DNA of 64,000 nucleotides from Spirulina major PCC 6313. GTDB lineage: Bacteria > Cyanobacteriota > Cyanobacteriia > Cyanobacteriales > Spirulinaceae. Positions within the stretch are counted from its first letter, which is position 1, and each line of letters opens with the position of its first letter. The stretch spans positions 1,279,614-1,343,613 of the forward strand of contig NZ_KV878783.1 of assembly GCF_001890765.1 (NCBI RefSeq). Reading direction: 5' to 3'. The translations under genes were made by a program, and so were the position numbers. Positions 9,813 through 17,513 of the stretch are shown piece after piece. The notes below the pieces were generated by a model that ran no database searches, was not told the DNA's origin, and worked only from the letters and a program-made list of their open reading frames with translations.

Positions 9813-9846
9813 AAAAAAGCAAGGGGCGATCGCTTCTTGCTTTTTT
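9813..9846 (+). terminator. Rho-independent terminator after pnp
   Basis: The arms AAAAAAGCAAG and CTTGCTTTTTT form an 11-bp stem around a 12-base loop that contains a HIP1 site, ending in six T residues. It lies 45 bases after the pnp stop. The A-rich left arm would let it act on the other strand too. Confidence 0.85.
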
Positions 9847-10016
9847 GTGATCGAGGCAGCGATCGCACCTCCTGAACAATCTGAAGCCTTCCCCCCTGGG
9901 GGGGTATTCTCTAATGCCTTACCAGATCAGGCGTTGTCTCTATACCCCCTCTTGAGTCCACCGAAAGAAACGTGCTATCTTAATGAGGTAAAGATTTATA
10001 ACACCCCCCTAAATCG

Positions 10017-10718
10017 TTGTTTGAACTCACTTGGTTCTTTCTTGGTGTTGACTTGGATGCGCCTCACACCACCCCCGTCAAACAAAGCCGCTGGCAAGCC
10101 TTTGGCTGGGCCTGTTTCCTCGTTTCAGTGCCTGTGTTTGTCCAAGCGCCTTTAGTCCGTTGGTTTCCGGTGCTCAGCTTGTTGTTAACGGGAGGGCTGT
10201 GGGTGTTGGCCTGGTGGCTGTCCGCTCGGTATCCGCAACAGTGGTGGGGCGACCTCGTACAGGGGTTTAGTTGGAGTTGGCTGGCGGGATCGCTGTATTG
10301 GGGGTGGTGGCGCAGTGAACCGTTGATGCATCTACCCATTGAAGCGATCGCGCTCCCGATTGCGATCTGGGGCATCCGTCACGGTTGGGGCAAGATTGGC
10401 CATAGCTTCTACCTCGGTTCCCTCGTCGGCACCGCGATCACCGATGGCTACTTCTACCTCACGGACTTGATCCCCTATTGGCGGCAGGCCATCGATGCCC
10501 CCCCGGAAAGCATTTCGATCATCCTGCGCGAAGCCGTGGCCAAGATGGAAACCCCCTGGGGGCTGGGCTGCGCTCTGCTGTTGATTGGTTTACTGCTGGC
10601 GTTGGGCTGTGTGCCCTTGAAACGCCCTTCCCTCGCCGCCTGGGTGTTTAGTGGTGCAGTCTTGAGTACCCTCGTGGTGGATGGCTTGTTTTGGGCTTCG
10701 GTGTATTTTGTCCTCTAG
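10017..10718 (+). CDS. DUF3120-type multi-pass membrane protein
   Basis: A 233-residue, tryptophan-rich membrane protein with about six hydrophobic segments (around 28-45, 48-66, 80-95, 108-118, 125-145, 180-232). The pattern SWSWLAGSLYWGWWR, LPIEAIALPIAIWG and YLGSLVGTAITDGYFYL matches my recollection of the cyanobacterial DUF3120 family, whose function is unknown. The reading frame has no early ATG. Translation must use a TTG (10017 or about 10053) and no ribosome site is clear, so the start is uncertain. A short overlapping frame at 9847-10155 is rejected as non-coding. Confidence 0.75.
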   Translation: MFELTWFFLGVDLDAPHTTPVKQSRWQAFGWACFLVSVPVFVQAPLVRWFPVLSLLLTGGLWVLAWWLSARYPQQWWGDLVQGFSWSWLAGSLYWGWWRSEPLMHLPIEAIALPIAIWGIRHGWGKIGHSFYLGSLVGTAITDGYFYLTDLIPYWRQAIDAPPESISIILREAVAKMETPWGLGCALLLIGLLLALGCVPLKRPSLAAWVFSGAVLSTLVVDGLFWASVYFVL

Positions 10719-10765
10719 GACGGGCGCGATCGCCCCTTGGCCAACCTGGACATTCCCCCATTCGA

Positions 10766-11428
10766 TTAAACACACCCTTCGATGTAGCCCACTTCCGGTA
10801 AGCGACCGGCCCGGATCATCGTGACGGTTCCGGTGTCATCAGTTTCAAAAATGACCCGGTAATCCTGACTGGCTTCCTCTTGGGGGACAAAAATTAAATA
10901 CTCGCCACTGGGGACATATTCGTGGGGTTCGCTTTCAATTTGGCCTGGGTACAGGTTGCGAATCCTCTCGGCGCTGTCACCCACCTGAGCGCCGCTGAGG
11001 GTTGTCATCCCGGCGGCGAGGACTTCCACCCGTGCGATCGTGCCGTCTGTCACCATGACGGAAACATCCTCAAACCCCTCAATGGTGTAGTACAAGCAAC
11101 CGTATTCCTCGCCGCCGCTGGCTCTTTGGGCGAAGCTTTGGCCGGTCGCCGCTTCGGCAGCGGCGATCGTCATCCCAACTTGGACAGGGCCGAGGCCAGT
11201 GGTGGTGATTTTGGTGTTGGCGGTGACGGGGGTGGTGCTGGGTTCGGGGTTGACGGCGGTTTGGGGGGCTTGGGGAATGGTTGGTTCGGGGGAGGGTGCT
11301 GCGGTGGGACTGGCGGGGTCTGGGGCGGAGTCGGTGGGGGCCGCGTTGGGGGTGGCTGGACTACAGGCCATGCCACTGAAGAGCAAAACGGCAAAACTGA
11401 GGGTGAGGGTTCGGCGGGGATTTAACAT
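10766..11428 (-). CDS. Predicted lipoprotein, unknown function
   Basis: Starting at the ATG at 11428, which has an AGGAG six bases upstream, the protein is 220 residues. It opens with a lipoprotein signal (MLNPRRTLTLSFAVLLFSG, then a lipobox ending in MAC at residue 22). A longer frame to 11530 would bury the signal and is rejected. Residues 23-80 are a Pro/Ala/Ser/Thr-rich linker. The rest is a small globular domain with VQVGMTIAAAEAATGQSF, a recurring motif in cyanobacterial lipoproteins. It would be anchored in the plasma or outer membrane facing the periplasm. Function unknown. Confidence 0.8.
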   Translation of the reverse strand: MLNPRRTLTLSFAVLLFSGMACSPATPNAAPTDSAPDPASPTAAPSPEPTIPQAPQTAVNPEPSTTPVTANTKITTTGLGPVQVGMTIAAAEAATGQSFAQRASGGEEYGCLYYTIEGFEDVSVMVTDGTIARVEVLAAGMTTLSGAQVGDSAERIRNLYPGQIESEPHEYVPSGEYLIFVPQEEASQDYRVIFETDDTGTVTMIRAGRLPEVGYIEGCV

Positions 11429-11652
11429 GGGACTCCTGGACGATCGCACGGCTGAGGGTTGCTCAACGCTGGGCTTGAATGTCTTGATCTTACGGGAGGG
11501 GCTGGCAAGATGGGCAGGAAATGGGGTCAATTCTTGGGCTGGGCTGTGTCGGAGGGGTGCGATCGCCCGCGAGTCTGGGCCGGGATCTCGTGATCCGCGT
11601 GACAGATCGAAAAAGTGGCAGGGCGCAGGGCTGATCCGTGGGTTTGCATCGC

Positions 11653-13356
11653 TTAGGGGATGAACCGGGGGCAGCGTTTGACGAGGGAGAGGGGGACGCG
11701 ATCGCGCTCGACGGCATAGACCACAGGACAGCGGGGGAAAATTTGGGGCAGTTTTAAATAGGGCATGGCGATGTAGTAATTGGGGGGAACGCCCCGGTTG
11801 CCATAGTCGAGGTCAGTTTTGAGGTCGAGGAGGGTGAGATCCGGGCGGGCGAACATTTGGGCGATGTAGTCAGGCCCGCCGAGGGCGAGGGTGGCACCGG
11901 GGGCGGCATGGGCATTGACCCAGGCGATCGCTTCGCGGAGACTCACCCCCCAATAGTCCGTTTCGTAGAACCCATGGGCCGCCGGGAGACCGCCAGAAAT
12001 GCGGTTGAAATAGACATATTGATGGGGATGGAGGGTTAGCATCGTGACGGCGATCGCACTCATGGCCACCGTTACCGCACTCAGGGCCACAAACCGCTGC
12101 CATTGCCCCACCAATTGCTGATAACTCCAGATCAAGCCCGTTGCCGCCAGCACCGCCAACCCCGGCACGAGGAAAAAGAATTGTCGCCAGCCGTGGTAGA
12201 GGGGGGTTTGATGGGCGATCGCCCAGGCCGGCACGAGGATCAACGGCAACACCACCATCACCGCAACCGCCCGTTGCCGATCCGTGAGCCGTCGAACATT
12301 GACCCCCAAAAAAATCACCCCCAACCCAGCGCTCACCTGCCACAGGAGCGGGGTCGTCTGCCAAATCCACACCGGCAGATAGTTCCAGGGCACAGCGGCG
12401 GCGGGCATGAACTCCCCCGCAAACAGCACTTGCCCCGGCCAGGCCGGTCGCGCCACCCGCAGCAGCGCCGAACCGAGCCAGCGCAGGGGATCAGACCAGG
12501 ATGCCGGATGCAGCAGGAGGGTGGCGATCGCCCACATCATCCCGCTCACGCCATAAAAGGGCCAAAACCGGGTCACCATCCGCCCCCAGCCCCGCACCAC
12601 CCCTTGGGTAATGGGGACTAACACCAACAGCACCACGCCCCCCATCCCCGTACTACAGACCACCCCGACCCCAACCCCATACAATGCCGCCTGCATCATC
12701 ATCGGATACCAGCTTAGGGTCGGGGGTTGGGCATCCAATCGCTGGGACTCAGCGACCCAAGCCGCCCCGGCCACTGTGGCGATCGCAAACAGGGCCGCAA
12801 AGGGCATATCCTGCGGATTAAAAAAACCATGGGCCCAAAACCGAGGCATCAACGCCAACACCACCGGGCCAAACCAGGCATAGTCCAACCCCGTCAACAT
12901 TGCCACCAGCGCCGCCACCGCTCCATAGGCCAAGAGGGTGACGAGGAACGTGAGGAGATGTTTCACCTGAATGCGGCGATAGATGGCTTGGGCGATCGCT
13001 CGTTCTTCCGCCTTGGATGCGATCGTGTCCCCATCGAAATCCACCCCCGCCCACGGCTTCCCCTCCCACCCATGCCGCACCACTTCCGTCAGCTGATACA
13101 CCGCCTCCGCTATGCCATCAAAGCCCACCCCGTCATACTGAAACTCCGGCGGAATTTCACGCCCCAACCCGACCCACGCCGCGTTATATTTCACCGTGGC
13201 AATTTCCGCCCCCTCATCCCACGACACCCCATAATCCCCCACCGTCCCCACCCCAATCCCCCCCAACAGCAGCACGATTGTGGCGAGTTTCAACAGGGGC
13301 GCGATCGGGCTGGGGGTTAACGGTGCAGGAGGGGTCAAGGTTTGGGCCAAGCTCAA
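11653..13356 (-). CDS. GT-C-type membrane glycosyltransferase-like protein
   Basis: A 567-residue integral membrane protein with 10-12 hydrophobic segments. Its N-terminal part carries an acidic motif after the first membrane helix (VSWDEGAEIATVKYN, about residues 44-58), as GT-C glycosyltransferases of the GT39/PMT kind do in their first periplasmic loop. FWAHGFFNPQDMPFAALFA (about 175) is another conserved-looking loop. Such enzymes move sugars from polyprenyl-phosphate donors to lipids or proteins; the substrate here is unknown. The start is a TTG at 13356, since no in-frame ATG precedes the first membrane helix. It stands alone on the minus strand. Confidence 0.65.
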   Translation of the reverse strand: MSLAQTLTPPAPLTPSPIAPLLKLATIVLLLGGIGVGTVGDYGVSWDEGAEIATVKYNAAWVGLGREIPPEFQYDGVGFDGIAEAVYQLTEVVRHGWEGKPWAGVDFDGDTIASKAEERAIAQAIYRRIQVKHLLTFLVTLLAYGAVAALVAMLTGLDYAWFGPVVLALMPRFWAHGFFNPQDMPFAALFAIATVAGAAWVAESQRLDAQPPTLSWYPMMMQAALYGVGVGVVCSTGMGGVVLLVLVPITQGVVRGWGRMVTRFWPFYGVSGMMWAIATLLLHPASWSDPLRWLGSALLRVARPAWPGQVLFAGEFMPAAAVPWNYLPVWIWQTTPLLWQVSAGLGVIFLGVNVRRLTDRQRAVAVMVVLPLILVPAWAIAHQTPLYHGWRQFFFLVPGLAVLAATGLIWSYQQLVGQWQRFVALSAVTVAMSAIAVTMLTLHPHQYVYFNRISGGLPAAHGFYETDYWGVSLREAIAWVNAHAAPGATLALGGPDYIAQMFARPDLTLLDLKTDLDYGNRGVPPNYYIAMPYLKLPQIFPRCPVVYAVERDRVPLSLVKRCPRFIP

Positions 13357-13526
13357 CAGAGCGATTTTACCAGGGAAGGGCAGGATGTCTGAAAGCCCTG
13401 TCTCTTGAGAGCAGGGATGAAAGACGACTCGTGCAAATTTATTCGCCTACCGTCTTTAACCAATGTTTTTCCTTGTTGATTCATGGTTTTTGCGCTATAA
13501 GAATTAGCGTAAATTTATCGATCCTG

Positions 13527-14050
13527 ATGCTAGTTTTTGAGTTTAGAGCCTGAGTACAGGATAAAAAATCAGGCTTTGGCTGAAACCCTGATGATTTCGT
13601 AGTTGGGTGGAACAATAGCAACACTCAACACGCTCCCTAAAAATCCATAGTCTGTTGTAGTGCGGGCATTTTGCCCGCTGGGATCAGACAAAATAGGGAG
13701 CAGGATGCTCCCACCCCATCAAAATCAAGATGCCGCCGTACATTTCAACTTTTGTCCTGTACTCAGGTTTAGAGCCTACGGAAAGCCCGAACAGTTCGCA
13801 GCTATTGATGAAGCGATTCGTACCGTGCAGTTTATTCGGAATAAGTGCATCCGCTTATGGATGGACAACCCGAAAACTAATAAGTATGACTTGATTAAAG
13901 TTGGCGCGGTGCGTAGTTGCATCTAACGATGTCATAGTCTATGAAGATTTGAGGATTAAGAATCTAGTTAAAAATCATTGTCTGGCAAAGTCAATTAATG
14001 ACGCTGGTTGGTATCAATTTCGAGTGTCAAGATATACCGCCAAGAACTAA
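13527..14050 (+). pseudogene. tnpB: Decayed IS200/IS605 TnpB (RNA-guided nuclease) gene
   Basis: The ATG at 13527 opens MLVFEFRA. If the 217-bp insertion at 13550-13766 and one 9-bp duplication are removed, the frame continues as YGKPEQFAAIDEAIRTVQF to about 13905, a typical TnpB N-terminus. The central catalytic region is then missing. A shifted frame from 13925 resumes with NDVIVYEDLRIKNLVKNH and LAKSINDAGWYQF, the TnpB block holding the second RuvC acidic residue. It then runs into non-coding sequence and stops at 14048. The gene is inactivated by insertion, internal deletion and loss of the C-terminus. Confidence 0.88.
13550..13766. mobile_element. 217-bp MITE inserted in tnpB
   Basis: The ends are inverted repeats CTGAGTACAGGA(T/C)AAAA (17 bp, one mismatch). 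The element is flanked on both sides by the 9-bp direct repeat GTTTAGAGC (13541-13549 and 13767-13775), a clean target-site duplication. Removing the element and one repeat restores the TnpB reading frame. It is too short for a transposase, so it must have been moved in trans. A 9-bp duplication fits IS4-like DDE transposases among others. Confidence 0.92.
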
Positions 14051-14100
14051 AGTTCTTGGCTCATAGCTCAAACCCGTTAAAACGGGTTATGAATGATTGG
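14039..14100 (+). repeat. IS605-type right-end hairpins after tnpB remnant
   Basis: The segment starts with the palindrome CCAAGAACT-A-AAGTTCTTGG. It is followed by an AACCCGTT/AACGGGTT hairpin at about 14071-14088. The first 30 bases match the ends of the two larger repeats at 17316 and 22259. It overlaps the end of the neighbouring methyltransferase gene. Confidence 0.65.
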
Positions 14101-15393
14101 GGTGATGGTTTTGCGGGGGGTGGAGGGCCAACGGGGCGCGATCGCGTGGCTATCTACACCGTAATAGGTCGCCGCTTGGAGCATCTTCAACTGGAGCCAC
14201 TCGCAGTGCTCCGAAACAGCGATCGCCTCTGGCCGTTGGCCCTCCACCCCCAAGGCCTGCCGCACCGATGTCGCCACCGCCCGCGCCAACAGGGGCGGCA
14301 CTGAATTGCCAATCTGGCGGAACCCGTGCCACTTGGTGACATGGAAACGGAACCAATCCGGGTAGGAATGGAGGCGGGCGGCTTCGCGGACGGTGATACA
14401 GCGGGGGGTGCGGTAATGGATCGGGCGGGGTGAGGTAAAAGAACCGCGACTGCTGGGCGTGCCAGCGCGGAGGGTGTTACAAATGCCGTCGGGATGGAGG
14501 CGGAGAAAGCGGCTAACCGGGTCAAGGCGACCGGGGGGGGTGGCGGCGAAGCGAGCGATGGTGGTGGGGGTGTGGCGGGTGCGGATGCTGGCGGTGAGGG
14601 TGTGGGGATGATAAATCCGGGGCGCGGCGTAGTTATCGGGGTCAGGGGTGAAGCCTCGGAGTTGGGCTGCGTAGGGGCTAGGGGAACCAAAGTCCGCCGC
14701 GACAGCATCCTGCTTCCAGAGGGTTTCATATTGGTTCACTTCGGGCAGATCGGCGATCGCATCGGCCACCGTTGGCCCTGGGGGTAAGGCGATCGCTCCG
14801 TCGCTCCGGGTTGCCGGGCGGGTCGTGGGGGTGGGATAGGCCAGGGGCGGGCAGTCGTGCCGATAGCCCAAGAGAAACAGACGTTGACGATGTTGGGGCA
14901 CACCAAAATCCGCCGCGTTCAGGGTTTGGTACGGGGTGACGACGTGATAGCCCTGGGCGTTAAAGTCCGCCACAATTTGCCCCAGGAGGGATTGCGATCG
15001 CTGAAACGCCAACCCCGCCACATTCTCCATCACAAAATACTTAGGCCGTAACTCCCCCACCACCCGGCCAAACTGCCGCACCAACTGATTACGCGGATCA
15101 TGCTGTTGCCGCTTGCCAATAATCGAAAACCCCTGACAGGGCGGCCCCCCAAACACCACATCAATATCCTGATGCCCCAGGCGTGAGTTGGCCCGCAGTT
15201 GCGCCCCCGTTACTGCGCTCACACTCTGGCAAAACAGGGCAGTCTGGGGAAAGTTAAATTGATGCACCGCGCAATGGATCGGGTCTAGTTCTACCGCCGC
15301 CAATACCGCAAAACCAGCCTGTTCAAACCCCAAGGCCAAACCGCCGACCCCCGCAAATAAGTCCACCGCAATGGGTTGTTTTCGCTCGCTCAC
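14077..15393 (-). CDS. Orphan DNA (cytosine-5-)-methyltransferase
   Basis: A 438-residue C5-cytosine methyltransferase that uses S-adenosylmethionine. The motifs are in order: I DLFAGVGGLALGFEQAGF (residues 11-28), IV GGPPCQGFS with nucleophile C86, VI ENV (123-125), VIII QHRQRLFLLG, a target-recognition region (about 200-340) and X QIGNSVPPLLARA. The start is GTG at 15393. No restriction endonuclease is adjacent, so it looks solitary. In Synechocystis an orphan enzyme of this family methylates CGATCG, the core of HIP1. Given the density of that site here, the same specificity is a reasonable inference but is not shown by the sequence. Its last codons and stop lie in the IS605-like hairpin next to the tnpB remnant. 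Confidence 0.93.
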   Translation of the reverse strand: MSERKQPIAVDLFAGVGGLALGFEQAGFAVLAAVELDPIHCAVHQFNFPQTALFCQSVSAVTGAQLRANSRLGHQDIDVVFGGPPCQGFSIIGKRQQHDPRNQLVRQFGRVVGELRPKYFVMENVAGLAFQRSQSLLGQIVADFNAQGYHVVTPYQTLNAADFGVPQHRQRLFLLGYRHDCPPLAYPTPTTRPATRSDGAIALPPGPTVADAIADLPEVNQYETLWKQDAVAADFGSPSPYAAQLRGFTPDPDNYAAPRIYHPHTLTASIRTRHTPTTIARFAATPPGRLDPVSRFLRLHPDGICNTLRAGTPSSRGSFTSPRPIHYRTPRCITVREAARLHSYPDWFRFHVTKWHGFRQIGNSVPPLLARAVATSVRQALGVEGQRPEAIAVSEHCEWLQLKMLQAATYYGVDSHAIAPRWPSTPRKTITPIIHNPF

Positions 15394-15504
15394 AATCCGG
15401 TTTTGTGTCGTTTTCCTGGTTCACTGTAGAGTACAGATATCCCTGTTTTGAGATTCTGGCGGCAATATTTAAGAATTAGGGATGGTTGTTTTGAGACATG
15501 GGCA

Positions 15505-16911
15505 ATGAGTGATCTGTACTATCACATTTTGGGGCTACAACCGGGGGCGACAGCGGCTGAAATTAAACAGGCCTATCGCACCTTGGCGAAGCAATGGCAT
15601 CCCGATCGCTTTTTAGACCAGCCCGAACAGCAAAAACGGGCGGCGGCTCGCTTCCAAGAAATTCACACCGCCTATGAATTCCTCAAGGATGCGACCCCAG
15701 ACCCCGCCCCGCCTTCCCCAACGCCGACCCCAATGCCGCAGGTGGCGGTCAAACCCGCCAACGCTAGTTTTTACTATCAACTGGCGCTCACGGCAATTCA
15801 TCAGGGGAGCGATCGCGATGCCGTCGAACACCTCACCCATGCGATTCACCTCGATCCCCATTACCAAGCGGCCTATCAATGCCGTGCCTTTCTCCATGAA
15901 AAACTCGGCTTTGCCCGACGAGCGGAGGCGGATTTTCGCAAGGCGGCGGAATTAAAAGTGGCGGCGGCCTATGCCCAATCGGAGCCGATCCCCGCGCCCG
16001 ACCCATCACCCCCCACGCCCGACCCATCACCCCCCGCGCCCGACCCATCGCCCCCGTTGATCCAAAGCCCCCACCCGATTACCGCCCTCGCCCTCGATCC
16101 GACGGGGCAACGGTTGCTTCTCGCCCAAGGGCCGGGGGAGGTGTCCCTGTGGGATGGGGCGACGGGGGCCTTGGGCGATCGCTTCACGCCCGAATCACGC
16201 CCAGTGCAGCAGGTGTTGTGGCATCCCCACGCGGAACAGTGGGTGACGGTGAGCCAAGCACAGGGGGCTAAATTGTGGGGGCGATCCGCCGATGCCGGGC
16301 CGCTAACCTTGCGCTGGCATCAGGATGGGGTGCTGAGTGCGGCCTTTAGTCCGGATGGCCAGTCATTGATTGTGGGACGAACCGATCGCACGGTGCAACT
16401 GTGGCAGCTTTCGCCCCGTCGCTGTCGAACAATTAGCGGCTATCGGGCGGCGGTGGCGGCGATCGCCACCTCTCCCACCTCGACCCTCTTCGCCACGGGT
16501 GGCCTAGAACCCCAGATCCGGATTCGGGACTATCACACGGGCAAGCTGCGGCGATCGCTGCGCAGTAATGGCGGGGTGCTCTGTTTGGTCTATAGTCCCA
16601 CGGGGCAATACCTAGCGGCGGGGGGCTACAATGCGATCGCGCAACTCTGGAATCTCGCCGAATCAGCACAACCCCGCCAATTAATCGCCCATCAATCCCG
16701 GATTACGGCGATCGCCTTTAGTCCCGACCATCTGCACATTGCGACAGGGGGCTGGGATCGCACGATTTACCTCTGGACTCTCACCACGGGAGATGCGATC
16801 GCCACTTTCACCGGCCACAGTGACGTTATTTCCGGCCTCGCCTTCCACCCCAACGGCTCCACCCTCTATAGCAGCAGTTGGGACGGCACGGTGCGAACCT
16901 GGTCTCTCTAG
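15505..16911 (+). CDS. DnaJ-TPR-WD40 fusion protein
   Basis: A 468-residue protein from the ATG at 15505. The longer frame from 15448 uses a TTG and adds residues not seen in J-domains. Residues 1-70 are a J-domain with the Hsp70-activating HPD motif (AKQWHPDRF). About 95-165 form two TPR-like helical pairs (AVEHLTHAIHLDPHYQAAYQ). A linker of repeated PDPSPP units follows. The rest is six to seven WD40 blades with recurrent LW or IW endings (TVQLWQL, IAQLWNL, TIYLWTL, TVRTWSL). It probably recruits a DnaK to a partner bound by the propeller; the partner is unknown. The proline linker is encoded by near-identical tandem DNA. Confidence 0.88.
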   Translation: MSDLYYHILGLQPGATAAEIKQAYRTLAKQWHPDRFLDQPEQQKRAAARFQEIHTAYEFLKDATPDPAPPSPTPTPMPQVAVKPANASFYYQLALTAIHQGSDRDAVEHLTHAIHLDPHYQAAYQCRAFLHEKLGFARRAEADFRKAAELKVAAAYAQSEPIPAPDPSPPTPDPSPPAPDPSPPLIQSPHPITALALDPTGQRLLLAQGPGEVSLWDGATGALGDRFTPESRPVQQVLWHPHAEQWVTVSQAQGAKLWGRSADAGPLTLRWHQDGVLSAAFSPDGQSLIVGRTDRTVQLWQLSPRRCRTISGYRAAVAAIATSPTSTLFATGGLEPQIRIRDYHTGKLRRSLRSNGGVLCLVYSPTGQYLAAGGYNAIAQLWNLAESAQPRQLIAHQSRITAIAFSPDHLHIATGGWDRTIYLWTLTTGDAIATFTGHSDVISGLAFHPNGSTLYSSSWDGTVRTWSL

Positions 16912-16985
16912 GGGGCGATCGCAGACCCTCAAAAATGGCAAAATACAAAAACTCAATCACCCCTATCCTGTCACTCCAAATCACG

Positions 16986-17297
16986 ATGATCAACGAATGG
17001 CTCCGTTTTCGCGTAAAACCGGAACTCCGTGACCAATTTATCCGCACCGATCGAGAGGTGTGGGACAGTGCGATCGCCGCCTATCCCGGCTACCTCGGCA
17101 AAGAAGTGTGGCTCGGAGAGCCGCCCGATGAAGTGGTGGTGGTGGTGCATTGGCAAAGTGAAGCATTGTGGAAATCGGTGCCTAAAGACGTTGTCGATGC
17201 CACTGAAGCGAAATTTTCCGACCAATTCGGCGCAGATAACTACGAACTCCTCGAATTCCACGGCTACACGGTGCGCAGCCTCCCCCATAACCGCTAG
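16986..17297 (+). CDS. TIGR03792-type small cyanobacterial protein
   Basis: A 103-residue protein from ATG 16986. The upstream extension to 16878 is AT/GC-mixed and does not look coding. The pattern MINEWLRFRV, RTDREVWDSAIAAYPGYLGKE, VWLGEPPDEVVVVVHWQS and FHGYTVRS is that of the cyanobacterial TIGR03792 family, which has a ferredoxin-like dimeric barrel fold similar to antibiotic-monooxygenase domains. No catalytic role is established. It follows the WD40 gene by 74 bases and is followed by a dispersed repeat. Confidence 0.8.
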   Translation: MINEWLRFRVKPELRDQFIRTDREVWDSAIAAYPGYLGKEVWLGEPPDEVVVVVHWQSEALWKSVPKDVVDATEAKFSDQFGADNYELLEFHGYTVRSLPHNR

Positions 17298-17315
17298 GTC
17301 TGCGCCATAGCCAAA

Positions 17316-17468
17316 CCCCGATCCGCCAAGAACTGAAGTTCTTGGCTCAGAGCGAAAGTGGACTAATGCCCACTGTGGAACCCGTGTGAACCGGTTTTCG
17401 CTGTGAGGCGGGGATTTCAATCCCCGACGGGGAGGAATCGCTACTGGGGTTATGGATCAGCCGTAACC
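17316..17468 (+). repeat. 150-bp hairpin-rich dispersed repeat, copy A
   Basis: A second copy lies in inverted orientation at 22259-22411, about 90 percent identical by eye. It contains four successive palindromes: CCAAGAACTGAAGTTCTTGG, GTGGAC/GCCCAC, AACCCG/CGGTT and GGGGATT/AATCCCC. The first hairpin is shared with the tnpB right end at 14039. It is probably a non-autonomous, IS200/IS605-derived palindromic element. Confidence 0.85.
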
Positions 17469-17513
17469 CACGGATTTAAAGCGTGCCGTGACACTAGGGC
17501 GATGGGGGCGGGG

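Noticed and set aside
9847-10155. 102-codon frame ahead of DUF3120
   Set aside because: It begins in the pnp terminator tail, overlaps the DUF3120 start out of frame and looks like no family.
10922-11425. 167-codon Gly-rich frame opposite the lipoprotein gene
   Set aside because: It mirrors the Pro/Ala/Ser/Thr-rich linker of the lipoprotein and has no domain.
14077-15393. Restriction-modification system
   Set aside because: No endonuclease gene adjoins the methyltransferase; its neighbours are a tnpB relic and a DnaJ-WD40 gene.
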